Notes: a model not told the origin generated them from the letters alone. Numbered from the stretch's first letter, positions 25,085 through 34,578 are shown. The stretch: DNA of 64,000 bases from Rhodococcus sp. KRD162 (GCF_017168335.1 NZ_JABFAU010000016.1:77084-141083), one strand, 5' to 3'. Translations and numbers: made by a program.

Positions 25085-25585
25085 ATGAACATTCTGGTGT
25101 CCACGGCCGGACGCCACGGCGCGACGGAGTCGCTCGCGCAGGAGATGACGAGGGTATTTCAGCACGGGGGTGCCGAGGTCGACATGCGTTCTCCGGACTC
25201 CGTCATCGATGTCAGCCGATACGACGCACTGGTCATCGGCAGCGCCGTCTACTCCGATCGCTGGCTTCCAGCCGTCAACGATTTGGTCGCCAGGGTCTCC
25301 ACGTGGGCTCACCCACCCGTGTGGTTGTTCTCTTGTGGCCCCCTGCACTCGAGCGACAGACCCGTCAACGACACCTCCGACGCCGCGCACGCGGTGTCGG
25401 CATTGAATGCCACCTCACACCGAACGTTTCCAGGAAAGCTGGATGCAGAACGGCTTTCGGTAGGGGAACGTCAGATATTCGCCGCCTCCGGCGCAATCGC
25501 CGGAGACTTCAGAGACTGGGTCCTCGTGTGCAACTGGGCGCGAGAGATACTCGCTCGTCTCACAGCCGAGAGACCTGGCTGGTAA
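25085..25585 (+). CDS. Flavodoxin-domain protein (HemG-like)
   Basis: 166-aa flavodoxin fold protein. The N-terminal FMN phosphate loop is STAGRHGATESLA. The second loop, GSAVYSDRW, and the third, FSCGPLHS, match the protoporphyrinogen dehydrogenase (menaquinone-dependent HemG)/flavodoxin_5 pattern. The exact substrate is uncertain. ATG 25085 fits the fold. Its neighbours to the right form a dormancy-type locus, where such flavodoxins also occur. Confidence 0.75.
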   Translation: MNILVSTAGRHGATESLAQEMTRVFQHGGAEVDMRSPDSVIDVSRYDALVIGSAVYSDRWLPAVNDLVARVSTWAHPPVWLFSCGPLHSSDRPVNDTSDAAHAVSALNATSHRTFPGKLDAERLSVGERQIFAASGAIAGDFRDWVLVCNWAREILARLTAERPGW

Positions 25586-25978
25586 CCGATTTCGGTACCG
25601 ACAACGCCGATCCGGCGCCGGGACGATGCGCCGATGGGCAGACGTGCGTGTGTATTTCCGCCGCCAACTGCTCCACCGATTCGATCAAGACAGTATTCGC
25701 CTCGATCATGTCCTGCAGCAGCGCAGTATTCGAAAGTGTATGTACAGCAACCTCGCTACTCACCGAATCTGCGCGCTTCGCCGATATCAGCAGTATCGCT
25801 CCCTGAAGCCCGGCGATCAGTGACAGGAACAGATTGAGCAGGATGAACGGGTACGGGTCGAACCCATCCCGTTCCGAACGTAATCGGCCGTTCGCTCACC
25901 GGTGGTCAGCGCGTCACCGGTTCGGACACCCGGATGTCTTCTCCACAGGTTCATCGCGGGCCGGACGTCGACAGGCAT
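25560..25978 (-). pseudogene. DUF1003 membrane protein remnant with internal deletion
   Basis: From ATG 25978 one frame reads MPVDVRPAMN and then HPGVRTGDALTTGERTADY and VRNGMGS, a DUF1003 N-terminus. At about 25850 the continuation is in another frame: GFDPYPFILLNLFLSLIAGL and QGAILLISAKRAD, then a helical tail that stops at 25560-25562. The first membrane helix and loop (roughly 25-35 residues) that normally sit between MGSW and FDPYPF are missing. This is a deletion plus frame change. It overlaps the flavodoxin 3' end by 26 bp. From here to 26211 there is no intact gene. Confidence 0.7.
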
Positions 25979-26031
25979 TGTGCAGCAGAGTCCATGGAAA
26001 CGAGTGTGTTTCACGTCGCTGTGGTGCGCCA

Positions 26032-26120
26032 GGGACGAAAGACCTCGATCTGCAGAGCCGGTGCCTCCCGGCTCTGCATCGTCTGAGATCCGTCCCGGCC
26101 GGGTGGTGACTTCCGGCCCT
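26032..26120. promoter_or_regulatory. DosR-box-like sites before adh operon, with a hairpin
   Basis: GGGACGAAAGACCT at 26032-26045 and GGTGACTTCCGGCCCT at 26105-26120 resemble the DosR consensus GGGACTTTAGTCCC (GGGAC-N4-GNCC). Between them, TGCAGAGCCGG (26051-26061) and CCGGCTCTGCA (26068-26078) form an 11-bp stem. The second site is 92 bp before the alcohol dehydrogenase ATG. Confidence 0.5.
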
Positions 26121-26211
26121 ACATGTCGATCGAGGAAGCGTCCACCATCGACAGTGTGCATTGCTCGACGGTCGAGAACGGCATTGGTTCGAAAGTTGGA
26201 GGAAACCCGCG

Positions 26212-27222
26212 ATGAAAGCTGCTGTTGTCACCGAGTTCGGAAAGCCACTGGTCGTCAAGGACATCCCGGTTCCGACACCTGCGCCCCATCAGGTGCTCGT
26301 GAAGATGGAGACGTGCGGGGTCTGCCATACCGATATCCATGCGGCACAGGGTGACTGGCCGGCAAAGCCGACAGTGCCCTTCGTGCCGGGCCATGAAGGT
26401 ATCGGCACCATCGAGGCTGTCGGGTCGCAGGTATCGAAGGAACGAATCGGAGAGCGAGTGGCCATCGCATGGCTCGGTTCGGCCTGTGGTGAATGCGATT
26501 ACTGCATTTCCGGTTGGGAAACGCTGTGCTTGAAGCAGCAGAACAGCGGCTATTCGATCGACGGAGCGTACGCCGAATACGCTGTGGCAGATGCAGGTTA
26601 CGTAGTTCGCGTGCCCGAGGGTGTCACCTCCTTCGATGCGGCGCCACTGACCTGCGCAGGATTGACGACCTACAAGGCCGTCAAAATCGGCGGGGTTACG
26701 CCGACGCAACGCGTTGCCATCTTCGGTATCGGCGGACTCGGCCACATGGCCGTGCAGTACGCCAAGATCGCGGGCGGATTCGTCACCGCAGTCGATATCG
26801 AGGACGAAAAACTCGAGCTTGCACGTGAACTCGGTGCCGACCACATCGTCAATTCGTCGACCACCGACCCGGTGGAAGCCATCCACGCGCTCGGTGGTGC
26901 CGATGTGGCGATCGTCTTGGCCGTCAACCCCACGGTTTTCGATCAGGCATTCAAATCATTGCGCCGCGGAGGCCGGCTGGTCTGCGTCTCGATGCCCGCA
27001 CACGGCGTGTTTCCGGTACCGATCTTCGATACCGTCGTCGGCGGTATTTCGGTCCTGGGCTCCATTGTCGGCACCCGAGAAGATCTTCGTGAAGTCTTTG
27101 CGCTGCATGCGGCCGGGCGAACAACCGTCTCGGCCGTCTCCCGCAAGCTCGATGAGGTCAACGAGTGTTTCGCAGACCTGATGGCCGGACGGGTCACGGC
27201 CCGACAGGTCTTCGAGTTCTGA
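26212..27222 (+). CDS. Zinc-dependent alcohol dehydrogenase (AdhP type)
   Basis: 336-aa medium-chain dehydrogenase. Catalytic zinc ligands are in CGVCHTDIH and GHEGIG. The structural-zinc Cys cluster appears as GSACGECDYCISGWETLC, and the NAD motif is GIGGLGHMA. It interconverts primary alcohols and aldehydes with NAD. GGAGG is 8 nt before ATG 26212. It starts the adh-pntAA-pntAB-pntB unit with TGATG and GTGA overlaps. DosR-like boxes upstream suggest induction under low oxygen, where ethanol/aldehyde interconversion balances NADH. Confidence 0.9.
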   Translation: MKAAVVTEFGKPLVVKDIPVPTPAPHQVLVKMETCGVCHTDIHAAQGDWPAKPTVPFVPGHEGIGTIEAVGSQVSKERIGERVAIAWLGSACGECDYCISGWETLCLKQQNSGYSIDGAYAEYAVADAGYVVRVPEGVTSFDAAPLTCAGLTTYKAVKIGGVTPTQRVAIFGIGGLGHMAVQYAKIAGGFVTAVDIEDEKLELARELGADHIVNSSTTDPVEAIHALGGADVAIVLAVNPTVFDQAFKSLRRGGRLVCVSMPAHGVFPVPIFDTVVGGISVLGSIVGTREDLREVFALHAAGRTTVSAVSRKLDEVNECFADLMAGRVTARQVFEF

Positions 27223-28397
27223 TGGCCGAATTATCCTTCACAGTAGGTGCATTGACGGAGTGCTTCCCCGGTGAACAACGAGTCAGCGTTACCCCGAAGT
27301 CGATCACCAGGCTGGCCACTCACGGTGTGAAGGTTCTGGTCGAAGCCGGTGCCGGTGCCGGTGCGTTCATCTCCGACGACGAGTTCGCGGCATCGGGAGC
27401 CGAGGTGTGCTCGCGCCAGCGAATCATCGCCGACGCGGCAGTGATCACCTGCATCCGGCCACCATCACCGGAGGTACTTGCTGCCATGCATTCCGGGCAG
27501 TTTCTGGTCGGCATGCTGCACACCACATCCGACAAGTCCCTGGCGAAGACCTTGAACACACGGTCGATCGTCGGAATCGATCTCGCCCTGCTGCCCAGGA
27601 CGATGAGCAACGCGCAATCGATGGACGCGATGACTTCGCAGGACAGCGTCGCGGGCTACAAGGCAGTCATCGTGGCAGCCGGACTGTTCGGGCGGTATCT
27701 GCCGATGATGATCACCGCGGCCGGAACGTCCCGGCCGACCACTCTCGTCGTCCTCGGAGCCGGTGTGGCGGGCCTGCAGGCGATTGCCACTGCCCGTCGG
27801 CTGGGCGCAGACGTCACCGGATACGACATCCGGCCCGAATGTCGCTCGGAAATCGAGTCCCTCGGTGCCAGGTTCCTCGAACTCGCAGGCGACATCTCGA
27901 GCACCACCTCCGACGGCTACGCGCGCTCGCTGACCACAGAAGAACAGGACGCACAACAGAAGGCCATGGACACCGCGCTGGACGCATTCGACATCGTGAT
28001 CACCACGGCCAGAGTCCCGGGGCATCGTCCTCCGACTCTCGTCACGACCGCTGCGATCGACGGTATGCGGCCGGGATCGGTCGTGCTGGACATGGCGGCC
28101 AGCAGCCTCGGCGGAAACGTCGAGGGCTCGGTGCCGGACACCACCACTCACACCGCCCACGGCGTCAGCATCATCGGGGCCGGCAATCTTGCGGCCACGG
28201 TGTCCTCCGCCGCCTCGGATGCATACGCACGCAATATCGCCGACGTGATTGCACACTTCGTTCGCGATGACCAGCTGGACATCGATCCCGATGATCCGAT
28301 CGACGCGGCGATCGTCGTCGGCCGGGGACACGCCGACCGGCCCCAGAAGAATTCAGCGCAGCAGACGCCTGCGATGGCGAACGGAATTGCATCGTGA
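27222..28397 (+). CDS. pntAA: NAD(P) transhydrogenase subunit alpha, NAD domain
   Basis: 391-aa cytosolic domain I of proton-translocating transhydrogenase. It has the AlaDH/PNT N-terminal block (ECFPGEQRVSVTPKSI) and the NAD Rossmann motif VVLGAGVAGLQAIATARRLG. The QDSVAGYKAV and RVPGHRPPTLV segments are also characteristic. It binds NAD(H). The actinobacterial split PntAA-PntAB form is seen here. It begins inside the adh stop (TGATG) and overlaps pntAB by GTGA. Confidence 0.92.
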   Translation: MAELSFTVGALTECFPGEQRVSVTPKSITRLATHGVKVLVEAGAGAGAFISDDEFAASGAEVCSRQRIIADAAVITCIRPPSPEVLAAMHSGQFLVGMLHTTSDKSLAKTLNTRSIVGIDLALLPRTMSNAQSMDAMTSQDSVAGYKAVIVAAGLFGRYLPMMITAAGTSRPTTLVVLGAGVAGLQAIATARRLGADVTGYDIRPECRSEIESLGARFLELAGDISSTTSDGYARSLTTEEQDAQQKAMDTALDAFDIVITTARVPGHRPPTLVTTAAIDGMRPGSVVLDMAASSLGGNVEGSVPDTTTHTAHGVSIIGAGNLAATVSSAASDAYARNIADVIAHFVRDDQLDIDPDDPIDAAIVVGRGHADRPQKNSAQQTPAMANGIAS

Positions 28398-28705
28398 ACA
28401 GCGATCTCGTCACCGCCATCACCGTATTCGTGCTGGCAGTCCTGGTCGGTGCCGAAGTGATCAGCAAGGTGCCCGCCACCCTGCACACACCACTCATGTC
28501 CGGTGCCAACGCAATCCACGGCGTAGTGCTCATCGGCGTCATCCTCATCGCGGGCCGGGTGGACAGTCCGATCGGACTCGTGCTCATGGCATTCGCCGCA
28601 ATGCTCGCGTCGATCAACGTAGTGGGCGGATACATCGTGACCGACCGGATGCTCGCCATGTTCCACCACGACGCCGCGGTTCATCATGAACGGAGCTCGA
28701 AATGA
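28394..28705 (+). CDS. pntAB: NAD(P) transhydrogenase subunit alpha 2, membrane part
   Basis: 103-aa membrane protein with three helices, matching the short PntAB subunit (ITVFVLAVLVGAEVISKVP near the N-terminus, then the conserved HTPLMSGANAIHG loop). It forms part of the proton channel with PntB. GTG start overlaps the pntAA stop (GTGA), and its stop overlaps the pntB ATG. Confidence 0.92.
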   Translation: MNSDLVTAITVFVLAVLVGAEVISKVPATLHTPLMSGANAIHGVVLIGVILIAGRVDSPIGLVLMAFAAMLASINVVGGYIVTDRMLAMFHHDAAVHHERSSK

Positions 28706-30114
28706 CGACAACCGACACGGGTGTGCGGTCGCTGCTGTATCTGGCCTGCGCCGTGGCCTTCGTGGTGGGGCTGCACCTGATGAACTCACCTCGCACGGCC
28801 AGACGCGGCAACGCGATCTCCGCATTCGGCATGGGTGCGGCCGTGGTGATCGCCGGAGTACACGCAGCCGAAGCCGGGTTCGAGTGGACCGCGGCCCTGG
28901 TGGTACTGATCATCGCGGTCGCAACCGGCGCGCTCATCGGGGCGCTCACCGGTAGGCGGGTGAAGATGACCGCGATGCCGCAGCTGGTCAGCGCGTTCAA
29001 CATGGTCGGGGGCGGGGCAGCGGCCCTGATCGCCGTCGACGAGACGCTCCGGGCGAGCGCGAACGCCGCAATCAGCGCGGCTTTACCCACGGCGCTGGGA
29101 ATCCTGATCGGATCGGTGACGGTGACCGGCTCGCTCATCGCCGCCGGAAAGCTACAAGGCTTCGTGTCCGGCAACCCGATTCGACTCCCGGCGCACCGGA
29201 TGCTGGAGGCAACTGCGGTGGCGGTCGCACTCCTCGCGGTGATCTGGTCGGTACGCACTCCTGACGGCATGGCACCGCTTGCAGTCCTCGTCGTGTCGGC
29301 GCTGTCGGTCGGATTGCTCGTAGTTCTGCCCATCGGCGGCGCGGACATGCCCGTGGTGATCTCGCTACTCAACGCCTGCACCGGAATTGCGGTAGCAATG
29401 GCAGGATTCGCACTGGGAAGCACCATCATGATCGTCGCTGGAGCCCTGGTCGGTTCTGCCGGAACGATACTGAGCGTGCTGATGGGTAAGGCGATGAACC
29501 GCTCGATCGCCTCCATCGTCATCGGTGGATTCGGGGTCGGCGGGGAGGCGAGTGCCGAAAAGGGTGACGCCGCTGGGACGCCGGCGCGCGAAACCACCGC
29601 CGACGACGTCGCGATTCAACTCGCGTACGCCCACAAGGTGATGATCGTTCCCGGGTACGGACTTGCAGCGGCTCGCGCTCAGCGAGAGTGCGCCGATCTC
29701 GGCAACCTGTTGGCCGAGCGAGGTATCGACGTCGGCTACGCCATTCACCCGGTCGCCGGCCGGATGCCCGGGCAGATGAACGTTCTTCTCGCCGAGGCGA
29801 ACGTGCCCTACGAACAACTACACGACCTCGATGGCAGCAATCCCGAGTTCCCGCTTGCGGATGTCGCATTGGTGGTCGGAGCGAACGACGTCACCAACCC
29901 CGCTGCCCGCAGACCCGGCAATGCAGTGTCCGGGATGCCGATTCTCGACGTGGACAAGGCCAAAAGCGTCGTGGTACTGAAGCGGTCGATGGGCCACGGG
30001 TACGCAGGAATCGACAACGAGCTGTTCACCGAACCCAATACCACCATGCTGTTCGGAGATGCCAAAACCTCTCTGCAGCAGCTTCTCTCGGCAATCAAAA
30101 CCCTCGTCGCCTGA
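28702..30114 (+). CDS. pntB: NAD(P) transhydrogenase subunit beta
   Basis: 470-aa subunit with about nine membrane helices in the first 270 residues and a C-terminal NADP-binding domain III. The domain III markers are visible: VMIVPGYGLAAARAQ, HPVAGRMPGQMNVLLAEA, VGANDVTNPAA and KRSMGHGYAGIDN. Together with PntAA/AB it couples proton movement to hydride transfer between NADH and NADP. An aldehyde dehydrogenase follows 26 bp later and is probably in the same operon. Confidence 0.93.
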   Translation: MTTTDTGVRSLLYLACAVAFVVGLHLMNSPRTARRGNAISAFGMGAAVVIAGVHAAEAGFEWTAALVVLIIAVATGALIGALTGRRVKMTAMPQLVSAFNMVGGGAAALIAVDETLRASANAAISAALPTALGILIGSVTVTGSLIAAGKLQGFVSGNPIRLPAHRMLEATAVAVALLAVIWSVRTPDGMAPLAVLVVSALSVGLLVVLPIGGADMPVVISLLNACTGIAVAMAGFALGSTIMIVAGALVGSAGTILSVLMGKAMNRSIASIVIGGFGVGGEASAEKGDAAGTPARETTADDVAIQLAYAHKVMIVPGYGLAAARAQRECADLGNLLAERGIDVGYAIHPVAGRMPGQMNVLLAEANVPYEQLHDLDGSNPEFPLADVALVVGANDVTNPAARRPGNAVSGMPILDVDKAKSVVVLKRSMGHGYAGIDNELFTEPNTTMLFGDAKTSLQQLLSAIKTLVA

Positions 30115-30140
30115 CGCGGGAACTATGACAGGAGCATTCC

Positions 30141-31532
30141 ATGTCCTATGCATCGACCAATCCGTTCACCAATCAGACGGTGGCCACCTTCAGCGACATC
30201 ACCGACCACGAGTTGGACAACGTGGTGGTGACCGCACAATCGACGTTTCTCTCGTGGAAGGACACGTCCTTCGACGAACGAGCACGGATCATGCACCGTG
30301 CCGCGGTTCTGCTCCGCGACAACGCAGCCGAGTACGCCCGCCTCCTCACCCTCGAGATGGGCAAGCTGTACGCCGAAAGCCTGGGCGAGGTAGAGCTGTC
30401 CGCCTCCATCCTCGAGTACTACGCAGACAACGCCGAGGCCTTCCTCGCCCCGCAGGTCCTGCCGTCGAAGCCGGGGGAGACCGGCCGCGCCGTAGTGCAC
30501 AGTGAGCCGCTGGGGATACTTCTCGGCATTCAGCCGTGGAACTTTCCGTACTACCAGCTGGCCCGCGTTGCCGGCCCGAACCTGATGGCCGGCAATGTCG
30601 TCATCGTCAAACACGCCTCCATCGTTCCTCAGTCGGCAGCCGCGTTCGAGAAGCTCTTCCTCGACGCCGGTGCACCGAAGGGGTTGTACTCCAACATCTA
30701 TGCAACCAAGGAACAGCTCTCCTCGATGATCGACGATCCGCGCATCCGTGGGGTGGCGCTCACCGGAAGCGAACAGGCTGGCGCCATCGTCGCGGCGCGG
30801 GCGGGCAAGAACCTGAAGAAGTCGACCATGGAACTCGGCGGCACCGATGCATTGATCGTCCTGGCCGATGCCGACATGGACAAGACAGTCGCGTGGGCTC
30901 TGTGGGGCCGGATGAACAACGGCGGCCAATGCTGCGTGGCGTCGAAGCGAATCATCGTCGAAGAGAGCATTGCCGACGAATTCACCGGCAAATTCCTCGA
31001 CGCTATGGCCGGCCTTGCCGCTGGCGATCCGCTACTCGTCACCACGACGTTACCGCCGATGTCCTCGCAGGCAGCTGCCGACGGGCTGCGGTCACAGGTC
31101 AAAACAGCACGTGAACACGGTGCGATCGTCACCGAGGTGGGCCCCGCGGTCCCGTCCTCGGGAGCGTTCGTACAACCCACCGTGATCACACAGATCTCGG
31201 CCGACAACCCGGTCTACGACATGGAGTTCTTCGGGCCGGTGGCGTTGATCTTCCGCGCGACCGATGCCGATGATGCCGTTCGGATAGCCAACGACTCCAG
31301 CTACGGGCTCGGCGGATCGATCTTCACCTCCGATATCCCACGTGGTGAAGCGCTCGCTCAGAAGATCGACACCGGAATGGTGTTCGTCAACCATCCCACC
31401 TGGACGCGAGCCGATCTGCCGTTCGGTGGCGTCAAGAAGTCCGGATACGGCCACGAGTTGTCCTCGGCCGGAATCCAGGAATTCGTCAACAAGAAGCTGA
31501 TCAACACCGTTCCCATCGACGCTCCGGCCTGA
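30141..31532 (+). CDS. Aldehyde dehydrogenase (succinate-semialdehyde type)
   Basis: 463-aa ALDH superfamily enzyme. The catalytic Cys is in NNGGQCCVASKR, the general-base Glu in MELGGTDALIVL, and GSEQAGAIVAARAG contributes to the NAD(P) site. It is closest in style to GabD/succinate-semialdehyde dehydrogenases. It oxidises an aldehyde with NAD(P). Next to adh and pnt it could complete alcohol-to-acid oxidation or support a GABA/TCA bypass. RBS ACAGGAG precedes ATG 30141. Substrate not certain. Confidence 0.88.
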   Translation: MSYASTNPFTNQTVATFSDITDHELDNVVVTAQSTFLSWKDTSFDERARIMHRAAVLLRDNAAEYARLLTLEMGKLYAESLGEVELSASILEYYADNAEAFLAPQVLPSKPGETGRAVVHSEPLGILLGIQPWNFPYYQLARVAGPNLMAGNVVIVKHASIVPQSAAAFEKLFLDAGAPKGLYSNIYATKEQLSSMIDDPRIRGVALTGSEQAGAIVAARAGKNLKKSTMELGGTDALIVLADADMDKTVAWALWGRMNNGGQCCVASKRIIVEESIADEFTGKFLDAMAGLAAGDPLLVTTTLPPMSSQAAADGLRSQVKTAREHGAIVTEVGPAVPSSGAFVQPTVITQISADNPVYDMEFFGPVALIFRATDADDAVRIANDSSYGLGGSIFTSDIPRGEALAQKIDTGMVFVNHPTWTRADLPFGGVKKSGYGHELSSAGIQEFVNKKLINTVPIDAPA

Positions 31533-31649
31533 GAGCCGGGCCGGTCCGGGTCACCGTAGGTACTTCCTCGCGCTTCGATACGCCGTAGGGTTCGGGGTGG
31601 GCAGGTATGCGCTCGACCAGTGCGTGCGCCCACAGTGAATCGAGTGGCG

Positions 31650-32447
31650 ATGAATGCAGAGCACACCGGTGATCCGGACGTGTCGACCCCGGTCCTCCCT
31701 GGTTCGGGGCAACCCGGCACCGACGAGTTCGACGACGACTTCCGAGCCAGCCTGGCCGGCCTCGGCCGACTGGCCATGAGCACAATGTCCCTGCCGGAAA
31801 CCCTTTCTCACATCGCAGAATTCGCAGTTCGGGCAATTCCGGGTGCAGACGGTGCCGGGTTGACGCTGCTGCATCCGGACCTGGACGCGACCATTGTGGC
31901 CAGCGCAGATTTCGTCGGTGTGGTCGACGACATTCAGTACGGCCTGGGGCAGGGTCCGTGCATCACCGCGGCAGCGGAGGGAATCACAGTACGGTCCGGT
32001 TCGCTGGGCACCGATTCTCAGTGGCCCGAGTTCGGTCCTCGAGTGAGCCGACTGGGTGTGCACAGCGTGTTGTCGCTGCCGTTGATGACGAAGTCGAGCG
32101 TGTTGGGTGCCATGAACGTCTACGCGCATCGACCGGATGCCTTCGACGACAGGGCGGCCGAACTGGGCGAACTCTTTGCGGTACCCGCGGCGATCTCGGT
32201 ACAGAACGCACGTGCACTCGACAGCGCGGTGCAACTGACAGCGCAGCTCGAGAAGGCATTGGGCAGCCGTGCAGTGATCGACCAGGCCATCGGGATACTG
32301 ATCAGTAGAACTGGCTGCAGCGAGGTCGAGGGATACGGGAAGCTTCGATCCATCAGTCAGAGCGAGCACAAGAAGATGGCTGCGGTTGCTCAGTCCATGG
32401 TCGCCGAGGCGATGAAGGCAGCGCGCTCGCGACGCCGGCGCACATAG
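31650..32447 (+). CDS. GAF-ANTAR regulator
   Basis: 265-aa protein. The N-terminal two-thirds (about residues 35-190) is a GAF domain (IPGADGAGLTLLHPD; GLGQGPCITAAAEG). The C-terminal part carries an ANTAR RNA-binding domain (RAVIDQAIGILISRTGCSEVE and later SQSEHKKMAAVAQSM). Such proteins sense a small molecule or redox cue and act by transcription antitermination. Starts at GTG 31620 or 31635 are also possible. It lies between the redox operon and the DosR region. Confidence 0.8.
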   Translation: MNAEHTGDPDVSTPVLPGSGQPGTDEFDDDFRASLAGLGRLAMSTMSLPETLSHIAEFAVRAIPGADGAGLTLLHPDLDATIVASADFVGVVDDIQYGLGQGPCITAAAEGITVRSGSLGTDSQWPEFGPRVSRLGVHSVLSLPLMTKSSVLGAMNVYAHRPDAFDDRAAELGELFAVPAAISVQNARALDSAVQLTAQLEKALGSRAVIDQAIGILISRTGCSEVEGYGKLRSISQSEHKKMAAVAQSMVAEAMKAARSRRRRT

Positions 32448-32597
32448 ACCGAACAAAAGCGCGTAGCGTATTCGGTGCGGGTGCATCTGGGCCGCGGAGT
32501 CCGACGCAGGCCTCGCACCTGCACCGGACGGTGGAATCCCACCGTGGCAGGATTTACGCAAGTACCGAACAGGCGGTCGGGCCGCTCGGGATTCTCG

Positions 32598-33197
32598 ATG
32601 AAACTGCAGCCTCGTCTGCTCGCCGATCTGGCACGTTTGACCACAGCACTGGACAGCTCCACGGTCGACCTCGCACAACTGGTCGACAGGCTGTCCTCCG
32701 ATATCGACGCGGCCGTATCGGCCGTGGTCTCGATTTCTCTCACCGTGATCGTCGATGGTGAGTACTTCGAGGTTTCTGCGTCTACGGGATGCAGCGCCGA
32801 GCACTCGCCGGCGTCATCGCTCAGGCTCACCCTGGCCGATCCTCATCGCACCGGTATCGGGAAGTATCTGCTCATCCTGTCCGGCACAGCAGGCGCTCTC
32901 GTCGACTTCGCGGCCGATGTCAGCTACTCGCTCGGGCTCGACGGCGATGCAGCCGTTCTCGACGAACACCTGCCCATTGCAGGCGAGTCGGGACAGATCG
33001 AGCACGGCAGCCACGCTCTCGCCGGTGTGAGCGAGGTCAATCAGGCGATCGGAGTGCTCATCGCGGGCGGGCGCAGTGCGGCCGAAGGCCGCGCCGAACT
33101 CCACCGGTTGGCGGCGCAAACAGGAAGGCCGACAGCCGAAGTCGCCCGGCGTACTTTGCGCGACGCTCGAGGTTGGTTTCCCCCGCGGGCACCGTGA
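32598..33197 (+). CDS. ANTAR-like protein, diverged
   Basis: 199-aa protein with an N-terminal region (about 1-130) of GAF-like strand/helix pattern. The C-terminal segment SEVNQAIGVLIAGGRSAAEG followed by ELHRLAAQTGRPTAEVARRT is a short ANTAR-type three-helix domain. ATG 32598 is chosen over the longer frame because the upstream 41 codons look like Arg/Gly-rich non-coding sequence. It follows another GAF-ANTAR gene. The signal and RNA target are unknown. Confidence 0.65.
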   Translation: MKLQPRLLADLARLTTALDSSTVDLAQLVDRLSSDIDAAVSAVVSISLTVIVDGEYFEVSASTGCSAEHSPASSLRLTLADPHRTGIGKYLLILSGTAGALVDFAADVSYSLGLDGDAAVLDEHLPIAGESGQIEHGSHALAGVSEVNQAIGVLIAGGRSAAEGRAELHRLAAQTGRPTAEVARRTLRDARGWFPPRAP

Positions 33198-33215
33198 TGG
33201 ACATCCGGCACGGGG

Positions 33216-33483
33216 TCAGCGGAATCGATGCGTAATGACGCTGCGCGGCAACTGCAGCGGGCTGGGATACGCCACCAGAACCCTGTTCCCGTCCGGATCG
33301 CACCCGTCCACATAGCTGATCTCTTCGGCAGTATGGATGTAGGTGGCCGGATAGTGCTGACGTAGCCGCGCCCCGTTGTCGCGGGTGATGATCCCCTGAG
33401 ATTGAATGGGTCTGGTGATGATTTGAAGTGAGACACGGTGTAGCACGTCGACCATCGGGATGAGTAGCTCATGGCCACAGCGT
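33216..33483 (-). pseudogene. SPFH/band 7 (slipin) protein fragment
   Basis: Reading from about 33480 the frame gives ELLIPMVDVLHRVSLQIITR and PIQSQGIITRDNGARLRQ, which matches the start of an SPFH/stomatin domain (IP-x-VD...VSL...Q-x-VIT-x-DN). It then passes into sequence without family similarity and stops at 33216. The N-terminal membrane anchor and most of the SPFH domain are absent. The gap 33198-33559 holds no intact gene. Confidence 0.5.
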
Positions 33484-33559
33484 GCAGCGACCAGTGCCGT
33501 CGATGTAGAGCATTAGTACTCTGGCATGTCGGCGAACGGCAGCTCGTACTCGAGTCGGA

Positions 33560-34492
33560 TCACGTGACGTCCGGGTTCGATGTTCCGGTAGTCCGCACGA
33601 GACGGCGGCCGAGCGACGGGACGACCGTGACCGGACACGATGCGCGCGCGAGTACCGATCGGCTGGTCGAACCGAGCATCATTCCGGCGAATCCGCCGCG
33701 TCCGTGACTACCGATGACCGCCAGTTGAGCGCCCTGCGCGTGATCGAGAAGCGCATGTAAGGGTCGGTCCTTGACCACCACGTGTCGCACCGACACCGTG
33801 GGATACCGTCGAGTATTCGGCTCGAGCAGTCGCGCCAGCTGATCTGCGGCAGCAGGACGGTTCGTCGGCCATTCCAGTCCTCGAATCGGGAACCCGACCG
33901 AAAGATCCGCGTCGGACCACGAGTGCACCGCAGTCAATGGTGCCGACCGAACGTAGGCCTCTTCGAAAGCCAGTGCAACCGCGGCAGCGCTCGCTTTGGT
34001 TCCGTCCACTCCCACGACCACCGGACGAGACTCGTGATCGAGACCTTTGCCTGTCCAGCCGCGCACTACCGTGACCGGGCATCGGGCATGGCTGGTGACG
34101 GCGAAGCCGATGGACCCGAGTGATCGTTGCTCGGTGCCGCCCAGGCCCCGGGTCGCGATGACGATCATGCGGGAGGCGGCCGACAACTCCAGCAGCGTGG
34201 ACACTGCCGAATTGTCGGACGACACGGTGTCGATGGTGATCGCACCCGATCTCGCGCTGTCTCGGGCCGCGAGCGTTCCTGCTTCTTCCAGGATTCTGCT
34301 TATCTCCGATCTCGATTGCTGTACAACGGGTTCGGGCAGAATGCCTACCCCCGTCAGGGCTTTCGGAAGTGAAATTGCCGAGACGACAACTAGATCGGAC
34401 CGGTGTAGTCGTGCGTCGAGCGCTGCCCAGCGCACGGCGTCCAGAGCTGAAGCTGATCCGTCGACTCCGACGACGGTCGGCAGTGATCCCAT
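33560..34492 (-). CDS. Universal stress protein, tandem UspA domains
   Basis: 310-aa protein with two UspA domains (about 1-148 and 155-295). Each starts with VVGVDG and ends with the ATP-binding G-x2-G-x9-G-S/T pattern (TRGLGGTEQRSLGSIGFAV; SHGRGGFAGMMLGSTS). GGAGG lies 7 nt before ATG 34492. It is divergent from dosR, and the DosR-like boxes at 34579-34613 serve both. Mycobacterial DosR regulons contain several such two-domain Usp proteins, which help persistence under hypoxia. Confidence 0.9.
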   Translation of the reverse strand: MGSLPTVVGVDGSASALDAVRWAALDARLHRSDLVVVSAISLPKALTGVGILPEPVVQQSRSEISRILEEAGTLAARDSARSGAITIDTVSSDNSAVSTLLELSAASRMIVIATRGLGGTEQRSLGSIGFAVTSHARCPVTVVRGWTGKGLDHESRPVVVGVDGTKASAAAVALAFEEAYVRSAPLTAVHSWSDADLSVGFPIRGLEWPTNRPAAADQLARLLEPNTRRYPTVSVRHVVVKDRPLHALLDHAQGAQLAVIGSHGRGGFAGMMLGSTSRSVLARASCPVTVVPSLGRRLVRTTGTSNPDVT

Positions 34493-34578
34493 CGAGTGAC
34501 CTCCTCCGGTCGGGTGTTCGAGTTACATCAGAGCCCACCGACGTACTCGGGCGCGGCAGGCGAACAACACCGGAACAG

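Noticed and set aside
26051-26078. Terminator between the DUF1003 remnant and adh
   Set aside because: The 11-bp stem has no T tract and sits between two DosR-like sites, so a terminator call is not justified.
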